A stretch of DNA of 64,000 nt from Mesonia sp008017825. GTDB taxonomy: Bacteria; Bacteroidota; Bacteroidia; Flavobacteriales; Flavobacteriaceae. The stretch lies in assembly GCF_008017825.1 (NCBI RefSeq), contig NZ_VRLS01000040.1, positions 1 to 64,000 on the forward strand, read 5' to 3'. Below the pieces are notes generated by a model, which was not told the origin of the DNA, made no database searches, and saw nothing but the letters and a program-made list of their open reading frames with translations. A program made the translations under genes and the position numbers. This document shows, piece after piece, positions 17,111-25,867 of this stretch. The first letter of the stretch is position 1. Each line of letters starts with the position of its first letter.

Positions 17111-17431
17111 TTAATTAAGAGTTTTCACCGATATAGGGACATTTTTATTACCTTGTTTTTCTACCCTAATTTCTACCTTGCCATTTTCTTTTAACTCTTT
17201 AAATGTGAGTTCATCACCATTGGAAGACGTTAACTTAGTTTCATCGGTAAAATAAAGTTCAATTAATTTATCATCAGCAGTTCTTACATAAATTTCTTTT
17301 TCATCAGCGTCTACTTCTTCTGCGACTCCTTGATAGGTTCCTGACTCCACCACATCTGTATGTTTGTTTTCACCGCAAGAAGCTAAAATAAACATTGCCC
17401 CTAGAAATAAGCTAAGAATTAATTTTTTCAT
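17111..17431 (-). CDS. Small putative lipoprotein
   Basis: This 106-aa protein has a signal peptide ending in ILASC (Cys about 19). The mature part is charged and beta-rich, resembling a small OB- or SH3-like domain, with no metal-binding cluster visible. It is the first gene of the operon with the DUF2231 and CDF genes. Confidence 0.6.
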   Translation of the reverse strand: MKKLILSLFLGAMFILASCGENKHTDVVESGTYQGVAEEVDADEKEIYVRTADDKLIELYFTDETKLTSSNGDELTFKELKENGKVEIRVEKQGNKNVPISVKTLN

Positions 17432-17452
17432 AATTATAAGTTTTTAGTTTAT

Positions 17453-17460
17453 CAAAATTA
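17453..17460 (-). promoter_or_regulatory. TAnnTTTG promoter box of the CDF operon
   Basis: On the minus strand this reads TAATTTTG, a perfect match, 21 bp upstream of the lipoprotein start at 17431. Confidence 0.5.
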
Positions 17461-17551
17461 AAGATTTTTTGGTTCTATACTATGATGAACTGTAAAAAAT
17501 CCTGTAAAGATTTTACTAACATATATTACTTTCTTTGTGATGGGTAGCTTT

Positions 17552-18307
17552 TTATTTCACTAATTGCATCGCTACTATTTTTTCCAACTCCCTCTGCTTA
17601 AAGTCGAACCAACTTTGTCTAACTTCAGAATGGTCGATTATATACTTAAAATTCTGAAACGGTTTTTTGTGGTTTAAAGCATTTTCTAATTTCTTTTTAA
17701 GAGGGTCGTTAGGTACTTCTCTCACAAATCGCTCCATGATTTTAAAGGATTCAAAACTATCCAATGCCTCAAATTTCATAAAATCTGAACGATGCTTTTC
17801 AATGATTACTAAACTGTCACGAAAAGCTTCTTTAAACTCATCATCGTCTGGAAACTGTGAAAAGTTGGGGATAGCTATGAGTTCATCAGTACTCGGATTG
17901 TAGTAACAGTCACTTCCGCAATCCAATTCTTGCGCAATATTCTTAACGATATTTGATTGAATATTATCCAAAAAAGCAATGGTGTTGATCCCTTTTATCA
18001 CTTCTATTATTTTTTCTATATGAGTAGATTTGGAAAAAGGTTCGTAAATCTCCCAAGCTCCAGTTGCTCTCATCCAATATAAATTCCATTCTTTTCTAGA
18101 TTTATCATAACAGATTTTCGCAAATTCAATTTGTTGTTTTATTTTAGGATTGTTCTAATCGGTTCGAATTTCAAAGAGGAGGACATTTTTTACATCATAT
18201 GAATATCCAAGATCTACTTGCTCCCGAATTTCAATACTTTCTGGACGTAAAGCTTCCACATAGCTTTGTATAGTAGATTCATTGCTGTCAATTGTTTTAT
18301 TCTTCAT
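17552..18307 (-). pseudogene. DUF3024-UPF0158 gene interrupted by an in-frame TAG
   Basis: A single reading frame runs from the ATG at 18307 to the stop at 17552, broken only by TAG at 18155-18157 (codon 51). Residues 1-50 and the segment after the stop (to about residue 105, with YDKSRKEWNLYWMRATG) together look like one DUF3024 domain. The remaining C-terminal part (WFDFKQRELE near the end) looks like UPF0158. The TAG falls where related DUF3024 proteins, as I remember them, have Trp (IRPxW), one G-to-A change from TGG. A shorter ORF from 18073 (173 aa) could still be translated. Recent nonsense allele, phase variant or sequencing error are all possible. Confidence 0.75.
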
Positions 18308-18547
18308 TTACCTACAAGCGAATTCAAGCGAAGCGGTTAACACCCTAAAATCGGCTATTTTAACTAAGTGAAATCTAATAATTTTTTTGCTAAACATAAG
18401 CTAATTTTCAATTTTTTTATTCTAACACCAAATTTATAAATTCGGTTTTATACCGACCTCAAAAGTTAAAAAAGCTTCTATTCGTACTATTTTATCAACG
18501 TATGTTAGTGTGTTTTCCCATGTTTTGCATTCCTATTCAGTCATTTT

Positions 18548-19501
18548 TTAAATTTCTTTTGCCACTAGATAAGTCGTATACATTAAATAAAAGCTTAATA
18601 AGATGCATGCCTCCCATCGGTCAAGTTTTTTTCTTTTTCCTGTAAACATTGCGATGAGTAGAAATACTGTTCCTCCAATTAAAATCAATAATTCTTGGTT
18701 AAAATTGGGATCATACTTGACAGGATTTACGAACGAACTTATTGAAAGGATTAATAAAACATTAAAAATGTTTGAACCGATTACATTTCCAATGGCGATA
18801 TCACTGTTCTTTTTTAAAGCAGCGACAATAGAGGTCATTAATTCTGGCAAGGAAGTTCCTGCAGCAATTATGGTTAACCCAATTATTTTTTGACTTACTC
18901 CTAATTCAGTGGCCATGGCTATACTGTTATCCACCACTAATTTTCCGCCAATAATAAGACCCGCAATACCCACTATGATCAATCCCCAAATTTTATAATT
19001 TGATTTAGTTTCAGCTAGTATAGCGGTGGTCTTTTCTTGTTGAAGTTGCTTAAAAACATAATACAAAAAACATAGAAAAAAAACGAGTAAAATAATTCCG
19101 TCAAGTCGGGAGATTTCAAGGTTTTGGTTGATAAAAAAATTATTTGCTAAAATAAATAACACGATGCTTACCATCAGCGATAAAGGTATTTCTTTCCAAG
19201 CTGTTGAAGATTGTACGGTAATGGGATAGATTAAGCCTGCTATGCCGAGTATGACAAATAGGTTGAAATTATTGCTACCTATAATATTTCCAAAAACTAT
19301 ATCAGAAAGACCAGTATAAGAAGCTACAGTATTAACCACTAATTCAGGTGCCGAGGTTCCAAAAGCAACGATGGTCAAACCAATAACCAAATCGGAAATA
19401 TTGTTTTTCTTAGCTAAGGAGGAAGCTCCATCCACCAGCCAATTCGCACCGAATATTAGACTCGCAAAGCCTAAAACAACCAGCAAGGAACTTATGATCA
19501 T
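18548..19501 (-). CDS. Calcium/sodium antiporter (CaCA family, YrbG-like)
   Basis: This 317-aa membrane protein has about ten helices in two inverted repeats. Each repeat carries an alpha-motif: GTSAPELV in the N-terminal half and GTSLPELMT in the C-terminal half, each followed by a GSNxFN motif. This is the signature of cation/Ca exchangers, which expel Ca using the Na or proton gradient. Monocistronic; no regulatory neighbour is evident. Confidence 0.9.
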   Translation of the reverse strand: MIISSLLVVLGFASLIFGANWLVDGASSLAKKNNISDLVIGLTIVAFGTSAPELVVNTVASYTGLSDIVFGNIIGSNNFNLFVILGIAGLIYPITVQSSTAWKEIPLSLMVSIVLFILANNFFINQNLEISRLDGIILLVFFLCFLYYVFKQLQQEKTTAILAETKSNYKIWGLIIVGIAGLIIGGKLVVDNSIAMATELGVSQKIIGLTIIAAGTSLPELMTSIVAALKKNSDIAIGNVIGSNIFNVLLILSISSFVNPVKYDPNFNQELLILIGGTVFLLIAMFTGKRKKLDRWEACILLSFYLMYTTYLVAKEI

Positions 19502-19861
19502 ATTTTATTATTATATCTTTTAAGTTAGCTTTTTTAAATTGATATTTTAAAATAAATAGCTAAAGAGAAAGGTGATTCTACGGTAAAACCTTATCTTTTT
19601 ATCCCATTTGATGAACCACTATTTTTAACTACTTCAAGCAAGTTCAGTTCGTTTTCTGTCCTAGAGCGATAATAAAGCTTTAGGCTTGTTTTTCAAGAGA
19701 TTGCAATTAAACTCATCTCTTCTTTCATCAAGCAGTTCTCTTCTATAAATATAGAAAAATTTTTGAAATCGATATCAATAAATTTGCTTATCGAAAAAAA
19801 ACTCTAGTGTTAAGAAGCTTCCGATTTGTAATTCGATTTCAATTCCGAAGTTAATTGAAAC
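19502..19861. other. Gene-free stretch before repeat array B
   Basis: No ORF, RNA gene or clear hairpin is visible. The right end (about 19815-19861) is repeat-family flank, similar to the sequence after array A. Confidence 0.4.
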
Positions 19862-20103
19862 AGATTTCTCCCTCGCCGAGATGACAGTACTTTTTAAAGG
19901 TAACTTTCAATAGATTCCTCCGTTTGTCGGAATGACAGTTCTTTTTAAAGGTAACTTTAGAGAGACATCTCTCTTTGTCTGAATGACAGTCCTTTTTAAA
20001 AGTAAATTTTAATAGATTTCTCCCTTCGTCGGAATGACAGTTCTTTTTGAAGGTAATTTTCAAGAGATTCCTCCCTTCGTCGGAATGACAGTAATTTATT
20101 GGC
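19862..20103. repeat. 51-bp repeat array B (five units)
   Basis: Units start at 19862, 19912, 19963, 20014 and 20065, each with a core close to GTCGGAATGACAGT. They read in the same direction as arrays A and C. Array B ends 10 bp before the 3' end of the toxin gene. On the minus strand it gives a false ORF of CHSDEGRNLL-type repeats. Confidence 0.9.
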
Positions 20104-20112
20104 AATCAGGCT

Positions 20113-20430
20113 TTATTTTGTTCGTTTCATTTTCGGTGGATTTTGGCGAGTATCAAAAACATCAGCAATTTTTATAAATTCGTTTTGTTCATCAACCGAA
20201 TATATCACTTTGTAGTTTTTGAAAACCAAATAACGATATTGAATTTCTCTATCTTTAAGTAATTCTTCTTCTTGTCCAATGAAGGAGGCATTGATTAATT
20301 TTTCTGATTCTTTAATTATTCCGGTAACAATTTTAGTAGCAACATTTAAACTAACTTTCTTTTCGTAATACTCATAAATTTTGTCAAGTTGAGTTTCCGA
20401 AAAGTCAGACCAAATAATTTTAAAATTCAT
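20113..20430 (-). CDS. RelE/ParE-family toxin
   Basis: This 105-aa protein fits the RelE/ParE fold: an N-terminal helix pair (IIWSDFSETQLDKIYEYY), a basic beta-sheet centre (YRYLVFKNYKVIYSV) and the C-terminal VFDTRQNPPKM motif. Such toxins inhibit gyrase (ParE) or cleave mRNA on the ribosome (RelE); the sequence does not decide which. Its start overlaps the antitoxin stop by one base (TAATG), so translation is coupled. The module lies between two 51-bp repeat arrays. Confidence 0.85.
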   Translation of the reverse strand: MNFKIIWSDFSETQLDKIYEYYEKKVSLNVATKIVTGIIKESEKLINASFIGQEEELLKDREIQYRYLVFKNYKVIYSVDEQNEFIKIADVFDTRQNPPKMKRTK

Positions 20431-20663
20431 TATTCGTATTTGGCTAAAAGTTCAGAACTTGTTTTAAATCGATTGTTTTTGAAATCCGATTCTGATTTGT
20501 CAATTCGTCTGTTTAACTCATCAATACTCATAGGCTTAAAAAGCCTTTCGTCAGAAGTGTCTTTTTCCTTTTTCAATATTTCCTCAAGCTTGGAAATTGC
20601 TTCCTCACTTTGAAGTTGTAAGAATTCTTTTATAAATTCTATTTTTCGAGCTTCTATATTCAT
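20430..20663 (-). CDS. Antitoxin of the RelE/ParE module
   Basis: This 77-aa, charged, helical protein precedes the toxin and overlaps it by one base. Its C-terminal half (MSIDELNRRIDKSESDFKNN) resembles the toxin-wrapping part of short Bacteroidota antitoxins. No clear HTH or ribbon-helix-helix is visible, so autoregulation through DNA binding is not shown. Confidence 0.75.
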   Translation of the reverse strand: MNIEARKIEFIKEFLQLQSEEAISKLEEILKKEKDTSDERLFKPMSIDELNRRIDKSESDFKNNRFKTSSELLAKYE

Positions 20664-20812
20664 TTCGAGTTTCTTTTTATCAAAGATACGAAATTATCAA
20701 ATTCAATCAATATCCGTGCTGATTTAACGAATTTCACAGCTTGTTACCAATGGTTTTGTATAAGATTACTTACGTTGATTTAGCAATAAAGTTAGGAAAT
20801 AAATCACAGATA

Positions 20813-20832
20813 GAAAGTCCACGAGGACTTTC
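20813..20832. repeat. Perfect short hairpin between the TA module and array C
   Basis: GAAAGTCC (20813-20820) and GGACTTTC (20825-20832) form an 8-bp stem with an ACGA loop. No T-run follows. It lies upstream of the antitoxin and could mark a mobile-element border or form an RNA structure. Confidence 0.5.
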
Positions 20833-20866
20833 GTAAATAGTATAAACCTGCAATTAGTTTTAAATG

Positions 20867-21190
20867 GTTTAAAGGTAACTTTAGAGAGACATTTCCCTTC
20901 GTCGGAATGACAGTACTTTTTAAAGATAAATTTCAACAGATTCCTCCATTCGTCGGAATGACAGTTCTTTTAAAAGGTAACTTTAGAGAGATTTCCCCCG
21001 TTTGTCGGAATGACAGTTCTTTTGGAAGGTAATTTTCAACAGATTCCTCCCTTTGTCGGAATGACAGTCCTTTTTAAAGGTAAATTTTAATAGATTCCTC
21101 CCTTCGTCGGAATGAAAGTACTTTTTGTAGGTAACTTTCGAGGAATTCCTCCGTTTGTCGGGATAACAGTTCTTTTTAAAGCTAATTTAT
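20867..21190. repeat. 51-bp repeat array C (six units)
   Basis: After a partial unit, full units start at 20887, 20938, 20989, 21041, 21092 and about 21143. One unit is 52 bp because of an extra C. The array ends directly before the palindrome cluster upstream of the HEPN operon. Confidence 0.9.
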
Positions 21191-21271
21191 ACCAGGTTGG
21201 TAAATCATAATATACCGTTTGGTAAAATACCAATGGGTTGGGTGGGATACCAAAGCTTTGGGTTCGGTACC
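21190..21271. promoter_or_regulatory. Cluster of TACC/GGTA palindromes upstream of the HEPN operon
   Basis: Within 82 bp there are five palindromes: TACCA-GGT-TGGTA (21190-21202), TACC-GTTT-GGTA (21213-21224), CCAA-TGGG-TTGG (21230-21241), CCAAAGCTTTGG (21250-21261) and GGTACC (21266-21271). They lie 52-133 bp before the HEPN start. Such repeated operator-like sites suggest cooperative binding by a regulator, possibly an operon product, or a recombination site. Confidence 0.5.
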
Positions 21272-21322
21272 TAGGTTAATTCTCGTTTCTTTATCATACC
21301 ATCATTTTTAACACGAAGACCT

Positions 21323-22399
21323 ATGAAATCTACCATAATCCAACTCATTCAGCAAGTCGCAAAAATACCTGTTATCAAGGCTATATATTGGTTACCCTTA
21401 ATAAGAGGAGAGGAAAAAAATCTTTTTGTAATCATTACAGAGACCGGTACTCCTCTTCAACAGATTGATTTAAATGATATATTCAAACAGCATCCTCTCT
21501 GTATATATCGTATATATGAAGAAGCTTACGCTCTACAACAATTACGGGAAGGTAATATTTTCTTTTTACAGTGCTTTCAAGACGCCTATTTACAGTTTGG
21601 TGCTTTAAATAGACCATCAATATCTGTAGATTTTGAAGAAATATCAACTACCGTAAAAGCATTTTATAAAAAAGAGTATACCAAAGCTTTAGATTTTCAG
21701 GCAGGAGCTCATTTTTATAATGAAAAAAGAAATTATCCTCAAGCAGCATTTATGCTCCATCAAGCCATAGAACTTGCTTTTCGTACCGCAGAACTTCTTA
21801 CGATGGGGAAAGAGAAAATTTGTCACCATATTGCAAATCATCAAACCTATATTCAATTTTTTGTGCCGGAACTGGGTCAGCTTTTTAAAACTGAAAGTGA
21901 AATCAAGGAGTTAAACTTATTAGACGCTGCTTACCGAGAGGTGAGGTACGATCGGGATTATAAAATATCTCCAACCTCCATAGAGCTCTTCCAGCACAAA
22001 TTGTCTAAAGCTATAACCATAGTGGAAGAGGAGTTTAACCTAAGATATAGCGCCTATAAAGGCGCTGCAGAGACAGCCCCAGATAAAAAAATTAACCTTC
22101 ATCGCAAACTACAGCAATTGATCGATTTAAAATTAAAGGGGACTCCCTTTAATTCAAATCAACTTGCTTATAAAGCAGAATTTCGTATCGACGGGATTGC
22201 AGATATCATGTACAATATCATGGGAATCTTAAAAGTATGTATTGTAGCCTTAGACCATGCAGATGCTCCTTACCATAGATTAATCCCTCAGCCTCATCTT
22301 AATGTACAAACAGCCTTAGAACATATTTTACAATTACTCCCTATAGATGAAATGGAAACTCTCGAAGACCTCATTAAAGAAAGTCAAAACAAAAAATAA
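21323..22399 (+). CDS. HEPN-domain protein
   Basis: This 358-aa protein has an N-terminal alpha/beta segment (1-110) that may be a degenerate nucleotidyltransferase-like domain, a HEPN domain (about 120-240) beginning at the AGAHFYNEKRNYPQAAFMLHQ helix, and a helical C-terminal part. Its HEPN motif is of the AYREVRYDRDY type near residue 205, as in other Bacteroidota HEPN proteins, rather than RxxxxH. Many HEPN proteins are RNases in toxin-antitoxin or defence systems; whether this one is active is not shown. It is followed after 3 bp by a 105-aa gene. Confidence 0.7.
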   Translation: MKSTIIQLIQQVAKIPVIKAIYWLPLIRGEEKNLFVIITETGTPLQQIDLNDIFKQHPLCIYRIYEEAYALQQLREGNIFFLQCFQDAYLQFGALNRPSISVDFEEISTTVKAFYKKEYTKALDFQAGAHFYNEKRNYPQAAFMLHQAIELAFRTAELLTMGKEKICHHIANHQTYIQFFVPELGQLFKTESEIKELNLLDAAYREVRYDRDYKISPTSIELFQHKLSKAITIVEEEFNLRYSAYKGAAETAPDKKINLHRKLQQLIDLKLKGTPFNSNQLAYKAEFRIDGIADIMYNIMGILKVCIVALDHADAPYHRLIPQPHLNVQTALEHILQLLPIDEMETLEDLIKESQNKK

Positions 22400-22402
22400 A
22401 AC

Positions 22403-22720
22403 ATGAAGAAAAAAAACAAAAAGCTTAAAAAGCTACAGCAATTAGCTAGCAGTAAACTGAACGCTTTACGTGAAACCCAAGGAGGTAATTTTAAACCCAC
22501 CCATTTAAATTTTAAGGGCTATTGGGAGTTGTTGGTGACTATAGACTCTTTACTCGCGGTTTGTCTTTTAGCGAGTCAAAATGAACAATACGATCCGGCA
22601 AAATTAGTACCAAAAGAGCATATTGGCAACTGTTTAGACTTGGCTAGAGATCTCTTACCCTTTGAAGAAGGAGAATTTTTAGATGAAGCCCATCAATTTT
22701 TTAAAGAGATAGACTCGTAG
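22403..22720 (+). CDS. Conserved-looking 105-aa partner of the HEPN gene
   Basis: I do not recognise this family. The protein begins with a highly basic stretch (residues 1-13 mostly Lys), followed by a helical, mixed-charge domain with no membrane segment. It lies 3 bp after the HEPN gene on the same strand and is very likely co-transcribed. Size and pairing fit an antidote or accessory subunit of the HEPN protein, but the order (small gene second) differs from most antitoxin-first modules. Confidence 0.6.
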   Translation: MKKKNKKLKKLQQLASSKLNALRETQGGNFKPTHLNFKGYWELLVTIDSLLAVCLLASQNEQYDPAKLVPKEHIGNCLDLARDLLPFEEGEFLDEAHQFFKEIDS

Positions 22721-22799
22721 GTAGTACATAGCCATAACTAAGGTTAATAAACTTATAGCTACGCTAATCCTAATTGAATTGAAGCAGACTTAAAGTTCC

Positions 22800-22844
22800 A
22801 AAAGCTGTTTTTTACACCATTTAGGCTAACCAAAAACAGCTTTT
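22800..22844 (+). terminator. Long hairpin between convergent genes
   Basis: AAAAGCTGTTTTT (22800-22812) and AAAAACAGCTTTT (22832-22844) form a 13-bp perfect stem with a 19-nt loop, followed on the plus strand 6 nt later by TTTTTTTT. It lies between the HEPN operon and the DUF4494 gene and can serve either strand. Confidence 0.7.
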
Positions 22845-22863
22845 AGATAGTTTTTTTTAAAGC

Positions 22864-23424
22864 TTACTCGTTTTCTGTTACCAATGAGTCGGCCGTCTCT
22901 AATTCTTCATCGGGTTGATTGTCAAAAGGCACCGAATCTTTAAGTCGGGTAAACTCTTCTAAGCGTTCGGTTTCATCTTCATCACCAGAAAAATAAGGAA
23001 ATACATCTACAATTGGAGATTCAGAAACTGCTGGAATACTATATTCTCCCATACTGTCTTTCATAACGTGGACTGTATTTTCGTAAGCTTCTTTAACATC
23101 ATTCGCTTGCACCAATAAATATTGATTGGTTTTACGTTCCTTTCCGCTTTCTTCATCGAAGGCAATTAAGGCTACTTTAGATTTAAACCAACGATCTGCA
23201 TTTTCAAACGGATGGATTTCCGCAAAGTTAGCTACCTTAATATTGGTGATTTTTATTTCCTCACCTTCTAATAGATAAGCCGACATCTCTTCGGTGATTC
23301 TACTTTCAGCTTCAGTATACGAAATCGCATCGACTAAAAAAGGTTCTGTTTTCACCTTTTGTGTCGCCGAAGCTTCATCAAATTTTCTATATTTTACTTT
23401 ACACTCATACCAAGTTGCACTCAT
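22864..23424 (-). CDS. DUF4494-family protein
   Basis: This 186-aa protein matches the DUF4494 pattern well: an N-terminal WYECKVKYRK segment, then ISYTEAESRI, NADRWFKSKV and SESPIVDVFPYF. It is a soluble protein widespread in Bacteroidota with no assigned function. The acidic C-terminal 30 residues look disordered. It has its own promoter box and is not linked to its neighbours. Confidence 0.8.
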   Translation of the reverse strand: MSATWYECKVKYRKFDEASATQKVKTEPFLVDAISYTEAESRITEEMSAYLLEGEEIKITNIKVANFAEIHPFENADRWFKSKVALIAFDEESGKERKTNQYLLVQANDVKEAYENTVHVMKDSMGEYSIPAVSESPIVDVFPYFSGDEDETERLEEFTRLKDSVPFDNQPDEELETADSLVTENE

Positions 23425-23445
23425 ATCTTTTTATTTTTAGGATGC

Positions 23446-23453
23446 CAAAAGTA
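23446..23453 (-). promoter_or_regulatory. TAnnTTTG promoter box of the DUF4494 gene
   Basis: On the minus strand this reads TACTTTTG, a perfect match, 21 bp upstream of the start at 23424. Confidence 0.5.
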
Positions 23454-23663
23454 AGGTTTAGCTTAAAGGGAACGTGTGTAATAATAAGATAGATATTCAC
23501 AATTTAGGGCAGGACTTTATAGCAGTTTTAAAAAGAGGAGGTTAGGGTTTTTCAAATCTATAACCTGCAAAAAGTTTAACATTTCCTCAAAATTATTTTC
23601 ATTTATAAAGGAAACCTCTCTCTTTCAAATTTCACCTCTCTTTCCCTTATAGCTTCCTCCTAG

Positions 23664-23730
23664 TGAGTCCACACTCAACCCACACCCAATATATAGCCTA
23701 GCCACAGAATCGTGGGAAAACGTGGACTCA
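23664..23730. repeat. Nested inverted repeat, possible structured RNA
   Basis: TGAGTCCAC (23664-23672) pairs with GTGGACTCA (23722-23730). Inside it, CCCAC (23679-23683) pairs with GTGGG (23712-23716). This gives a 67-nt element with an internal loop and a 28-nt apical loop in otherwise AT-rich DNA. No coding ORF covers it and no T-run follows. Confidence 0.4.
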
Positions 23731-23962
23731 GTTTAATTTCATTATATTGTGGATATCTAGAAATAAGATAGGTGTTATAGGGCATTATGGGGTTTAAATT
23801 GAGTATTTAGGATCTTTCACTTTTAAATACGATGAGGTTCCCGAAATCCTTAAAGTATAAAATATAAAAACTGACAAATTCAATTTTATTTAGTAATATA
23901 TCCCCTTCTTACGGAATAAAATTAATGTGTGAGAGAAAGGCATAAGTGCTTTGGAATGCGAA

Positions 23963-24670
23963 TTAAGTGTTATATAACTTATTTACCTTGCTTTTATAGG
24001 TTTGTCCAATAGGAATTTTATGTTCGCCTATTAAAATTCGATTTCCTTCAATAAATTTAATTTTATCTATAGCAATTATAAACGATTTGTGAACCCTTAA
24101 AAAGTTATCTTCATTTAAGATAATTTCGTAATGCGATATTTTTTCATGGCTAATAATCATTTCCTCCTGTAAAAATAATTTGGTATAATTTCCGTAAGCT
24201 TCAATATAGAGTAGGTCCTTTAAATCTATTTGATGGTGTTTTTTATCGCCTTTTACAAAGAATTTAGTAGATGTATTTGAATTAATTTCTTTTGTAATGG
24301 TATTTGCAACTAGAGAATCAGAAACTTTGTTTACAGCTTTTACTAATCGGTTAAAACTAAAAGGTTTTAAAATATAATCTACCACGTTTAACTCAAAACC
24401 TTCTAGAGCATGTTCTTTATAAGCAGTTGTTACTATTGTTTTTGGAGGGGTTGATAGTGTCTTTAAAAAATCTAAACCTTTTAGTTTAGGCATATTAATA
24501 TCTAAAAACATAAAGTCAATCTGATTTTCATTAAGATATTGCATAGCTTCCATAGCGCTGTAGCAATTTTTCACTAATTGCAAATGGGGTAACATACTAC
24601 AAAGCTCTTGAATAATGTCGTGTGCTAAAGGTTCATCATCAATAATTATATACTTAAGCATGTTTAGCAA
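23963..24670 (-). CDS. LytTR-family response regulator
   Basis: This 235-aa protein has a receiver domain (about 5-120) with the phosphoacceptor Asp in FLDINMP and the conserved Lys in LKPF, followed by a LytTR DNA-binding domain (about 140-235, beginning KFFVKGDKKHHQIDL). It pairs with the LytS-type kinase whose gene overlaps it by 17 bp. The divergent ABC/peptidase operon at 26010 is the most likely target. Confidence 0.9.
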   Translation of the reverse strand: MLNMLKYIIIDDEPLAHDIIQELCSMLPHLQLVKNCYSAMEAMQYLNENQIDFMFLDINMPKLKGLDFLKTLSTPPKTIVTTAYKEHALEGFELNVVDYILKPFSFNRLVKAVNKVSDSLVANTITKEINSNTSTKFFVKGDKKHHQIDLKDLLYIEAYGNYTKLFLQEEMIISHEKISHYEIILNEDNFLRVHKSFIIAIDKIKFIEGNRILIGEHKIPIGQTYKSKVNKLYNT

Positions 24671-25781
24671 TTTTTAAAGTTGTTTTATAGGTGTCTGTAA
24701 AAACATCAACTTTTAACTCATATTTATCTTTATATAATAAAGATAACCTCCTTTTTAAATTTTGTAGTCCTATTCCGTTTGATGGACTTATTTCATTAGG
24801 GTCAAAATTATTTTCAATTGAAAAAATAATAAAACCCGTTTTATCAGTTAAATTAATATGTATAAAAGCATTTTCGGCTAAAGTTTCAACTCCGTGTTTA
24901 AAAGCATTCTCTAAAAGAATAATATATAATAAAGGTGCAATAGTTAAACTGGTATCTACATCATAATTAAATAGGATCTCTACAGATTTTTTATAACGTA
25001 TTTTATGTAATTCTATATAGTTATTTAAATACTCTATTTCGTCCTTCATCTTAACCATCTCTTTTTCACCTTCATAGATAGTATAACGCATCATATCAGA
25101 TAATTTTAAAATTACTTCTGGTGCTTTATCTGAGTTGGTAAGCGTTAATGCATACAGATTATTTAAGGTGTTAAAGAAAAAATGAGGATTAATCTGTGTT
25201 CTTAAAAGTGAAAGCTCTGTTTTAGATTTTTCAGCTTTTAAATTTTTAAACCATTTCCACTGTTCATAAACCCAAACAAAAAATAAAATAGGAATGGGTA
25301 TAAAAAACACGTAGAAAGGATAGTCATTCTTAATTTCTAAATAAGCTTCTAAACCCCCAGAAAATAACCTTAGGTAAAGAAAATATATAAATAAAGGAAT
25401 ATAAATAAGTACAATAAGTTTCCAATACTTTTTTATAAATACAGGAATAAGCACATACACAATGCCTATCCAAAAGCACATCAATAGAATAAAAGTCACA
25501 GGGTTATCTGGTATATTCATAAATGCATCTACACCTAATGCTAGCATAAAAACAAGCATTAGCCCTAGCACTTTACGTATGGTAACTCCATTACGTTTTA
25601 AATAGTTGTAATAATGAATAGGCAATGCAATGGCTAACCCCCAAAACAGGGTAATTAATATCACCTCAAGCGGATCATCATCTGGAATATGGATAACACC
25701 AAAATAATCCAGCAAATAAAAGATAGGTATAATAACGAGTGCTATTAAAAAGCCTTTATATTTTTTGATGTATTCAACCAT
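24654..25781 (-). CDS. LytS-type sensor histidine kinase
   Basis: This 375-aa kinase has five to six N-terminal membrane helices (1-190), a short coiled linker, and the His_kinase domain with the phosphoacceptor motif QINPHFFFNTLNNLYAL. It ends in an HATPase region with NAFKHG and GIGLQNLKRRL. The start at MVEYIKKYKG was chosen because it precedes the first helix; a longer ORF upstream (to 25853) adds an unlikely leader. It overlaps the response regulator gene. Confidence 0.85.
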   Translation of the reverse strand: MVEYIKKYKGFLIALVIIPIFYLLDYFGVIHIPDDDPLEVILITLFWGLAIALPIHYYNYLKRNGVTIRKVLGLMLVFMLALGVDAFMNIPDNPVTFILLMCFWIGIVYVLIPVFIKKYWKLIVLIYIPLFIYFLYLRLFSGGLEAYLEIKNDYPFYVFFIPIPILFFVWVYEQWKWFKNLKAEKSKTELSLLRTQINPHFFFNTLNNLYALTLTNSDKAPEVILKLSDMMRYTIYEGEKEMVKMKDEIEYLNNYIELHKIRYKKSVEILFNYDVDTSLTIAPLLYIILLENAFKHGVETLAENAFIHINLTDKTGFIIFSIENNFDPNEISPSNGIGLQNLKRRLSLLYKDKYELKVDVFTDTYKTTLKIAKHA

Positions 25782-25867
25782 AAAACAAAAGTAAGTATGT
25801 AATACAGCTTTTACAAGAAAGTTGATAGACACTAGTAAAAAGCAGTCCAACACTATTATTTTTTATC

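Larger units (their letters stand above)
23425..23962. other. Gene-free region with a nested inverted repeat
   Basis: This 538-bp region has no ORF I can support. It holds the DUF4494 promoter and, at 23664-23730, a two-step nested inverted repeat described separately. The remainder is AT-rich sequence without visible features. Confidence 0.5.

Noticed and set aside
18155..18170. tRNA-like GGTTCGAAT sequence
   Set aside because: It lies inside the DUF3024-UPF0158 frame and has no acceptor stem or D arm around it.
19851..20105. ORF of repeated CHSDEGRNLL-type units on the minus strand
   Set aside because: It is the translation of repeat array B; the 51-bp period keeps the frame open. No start context or family supports a protein.
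19862..21190. CRISPR array
   Set aside because: The units are joined without variable spacers of constant length, and no cas genes are present.
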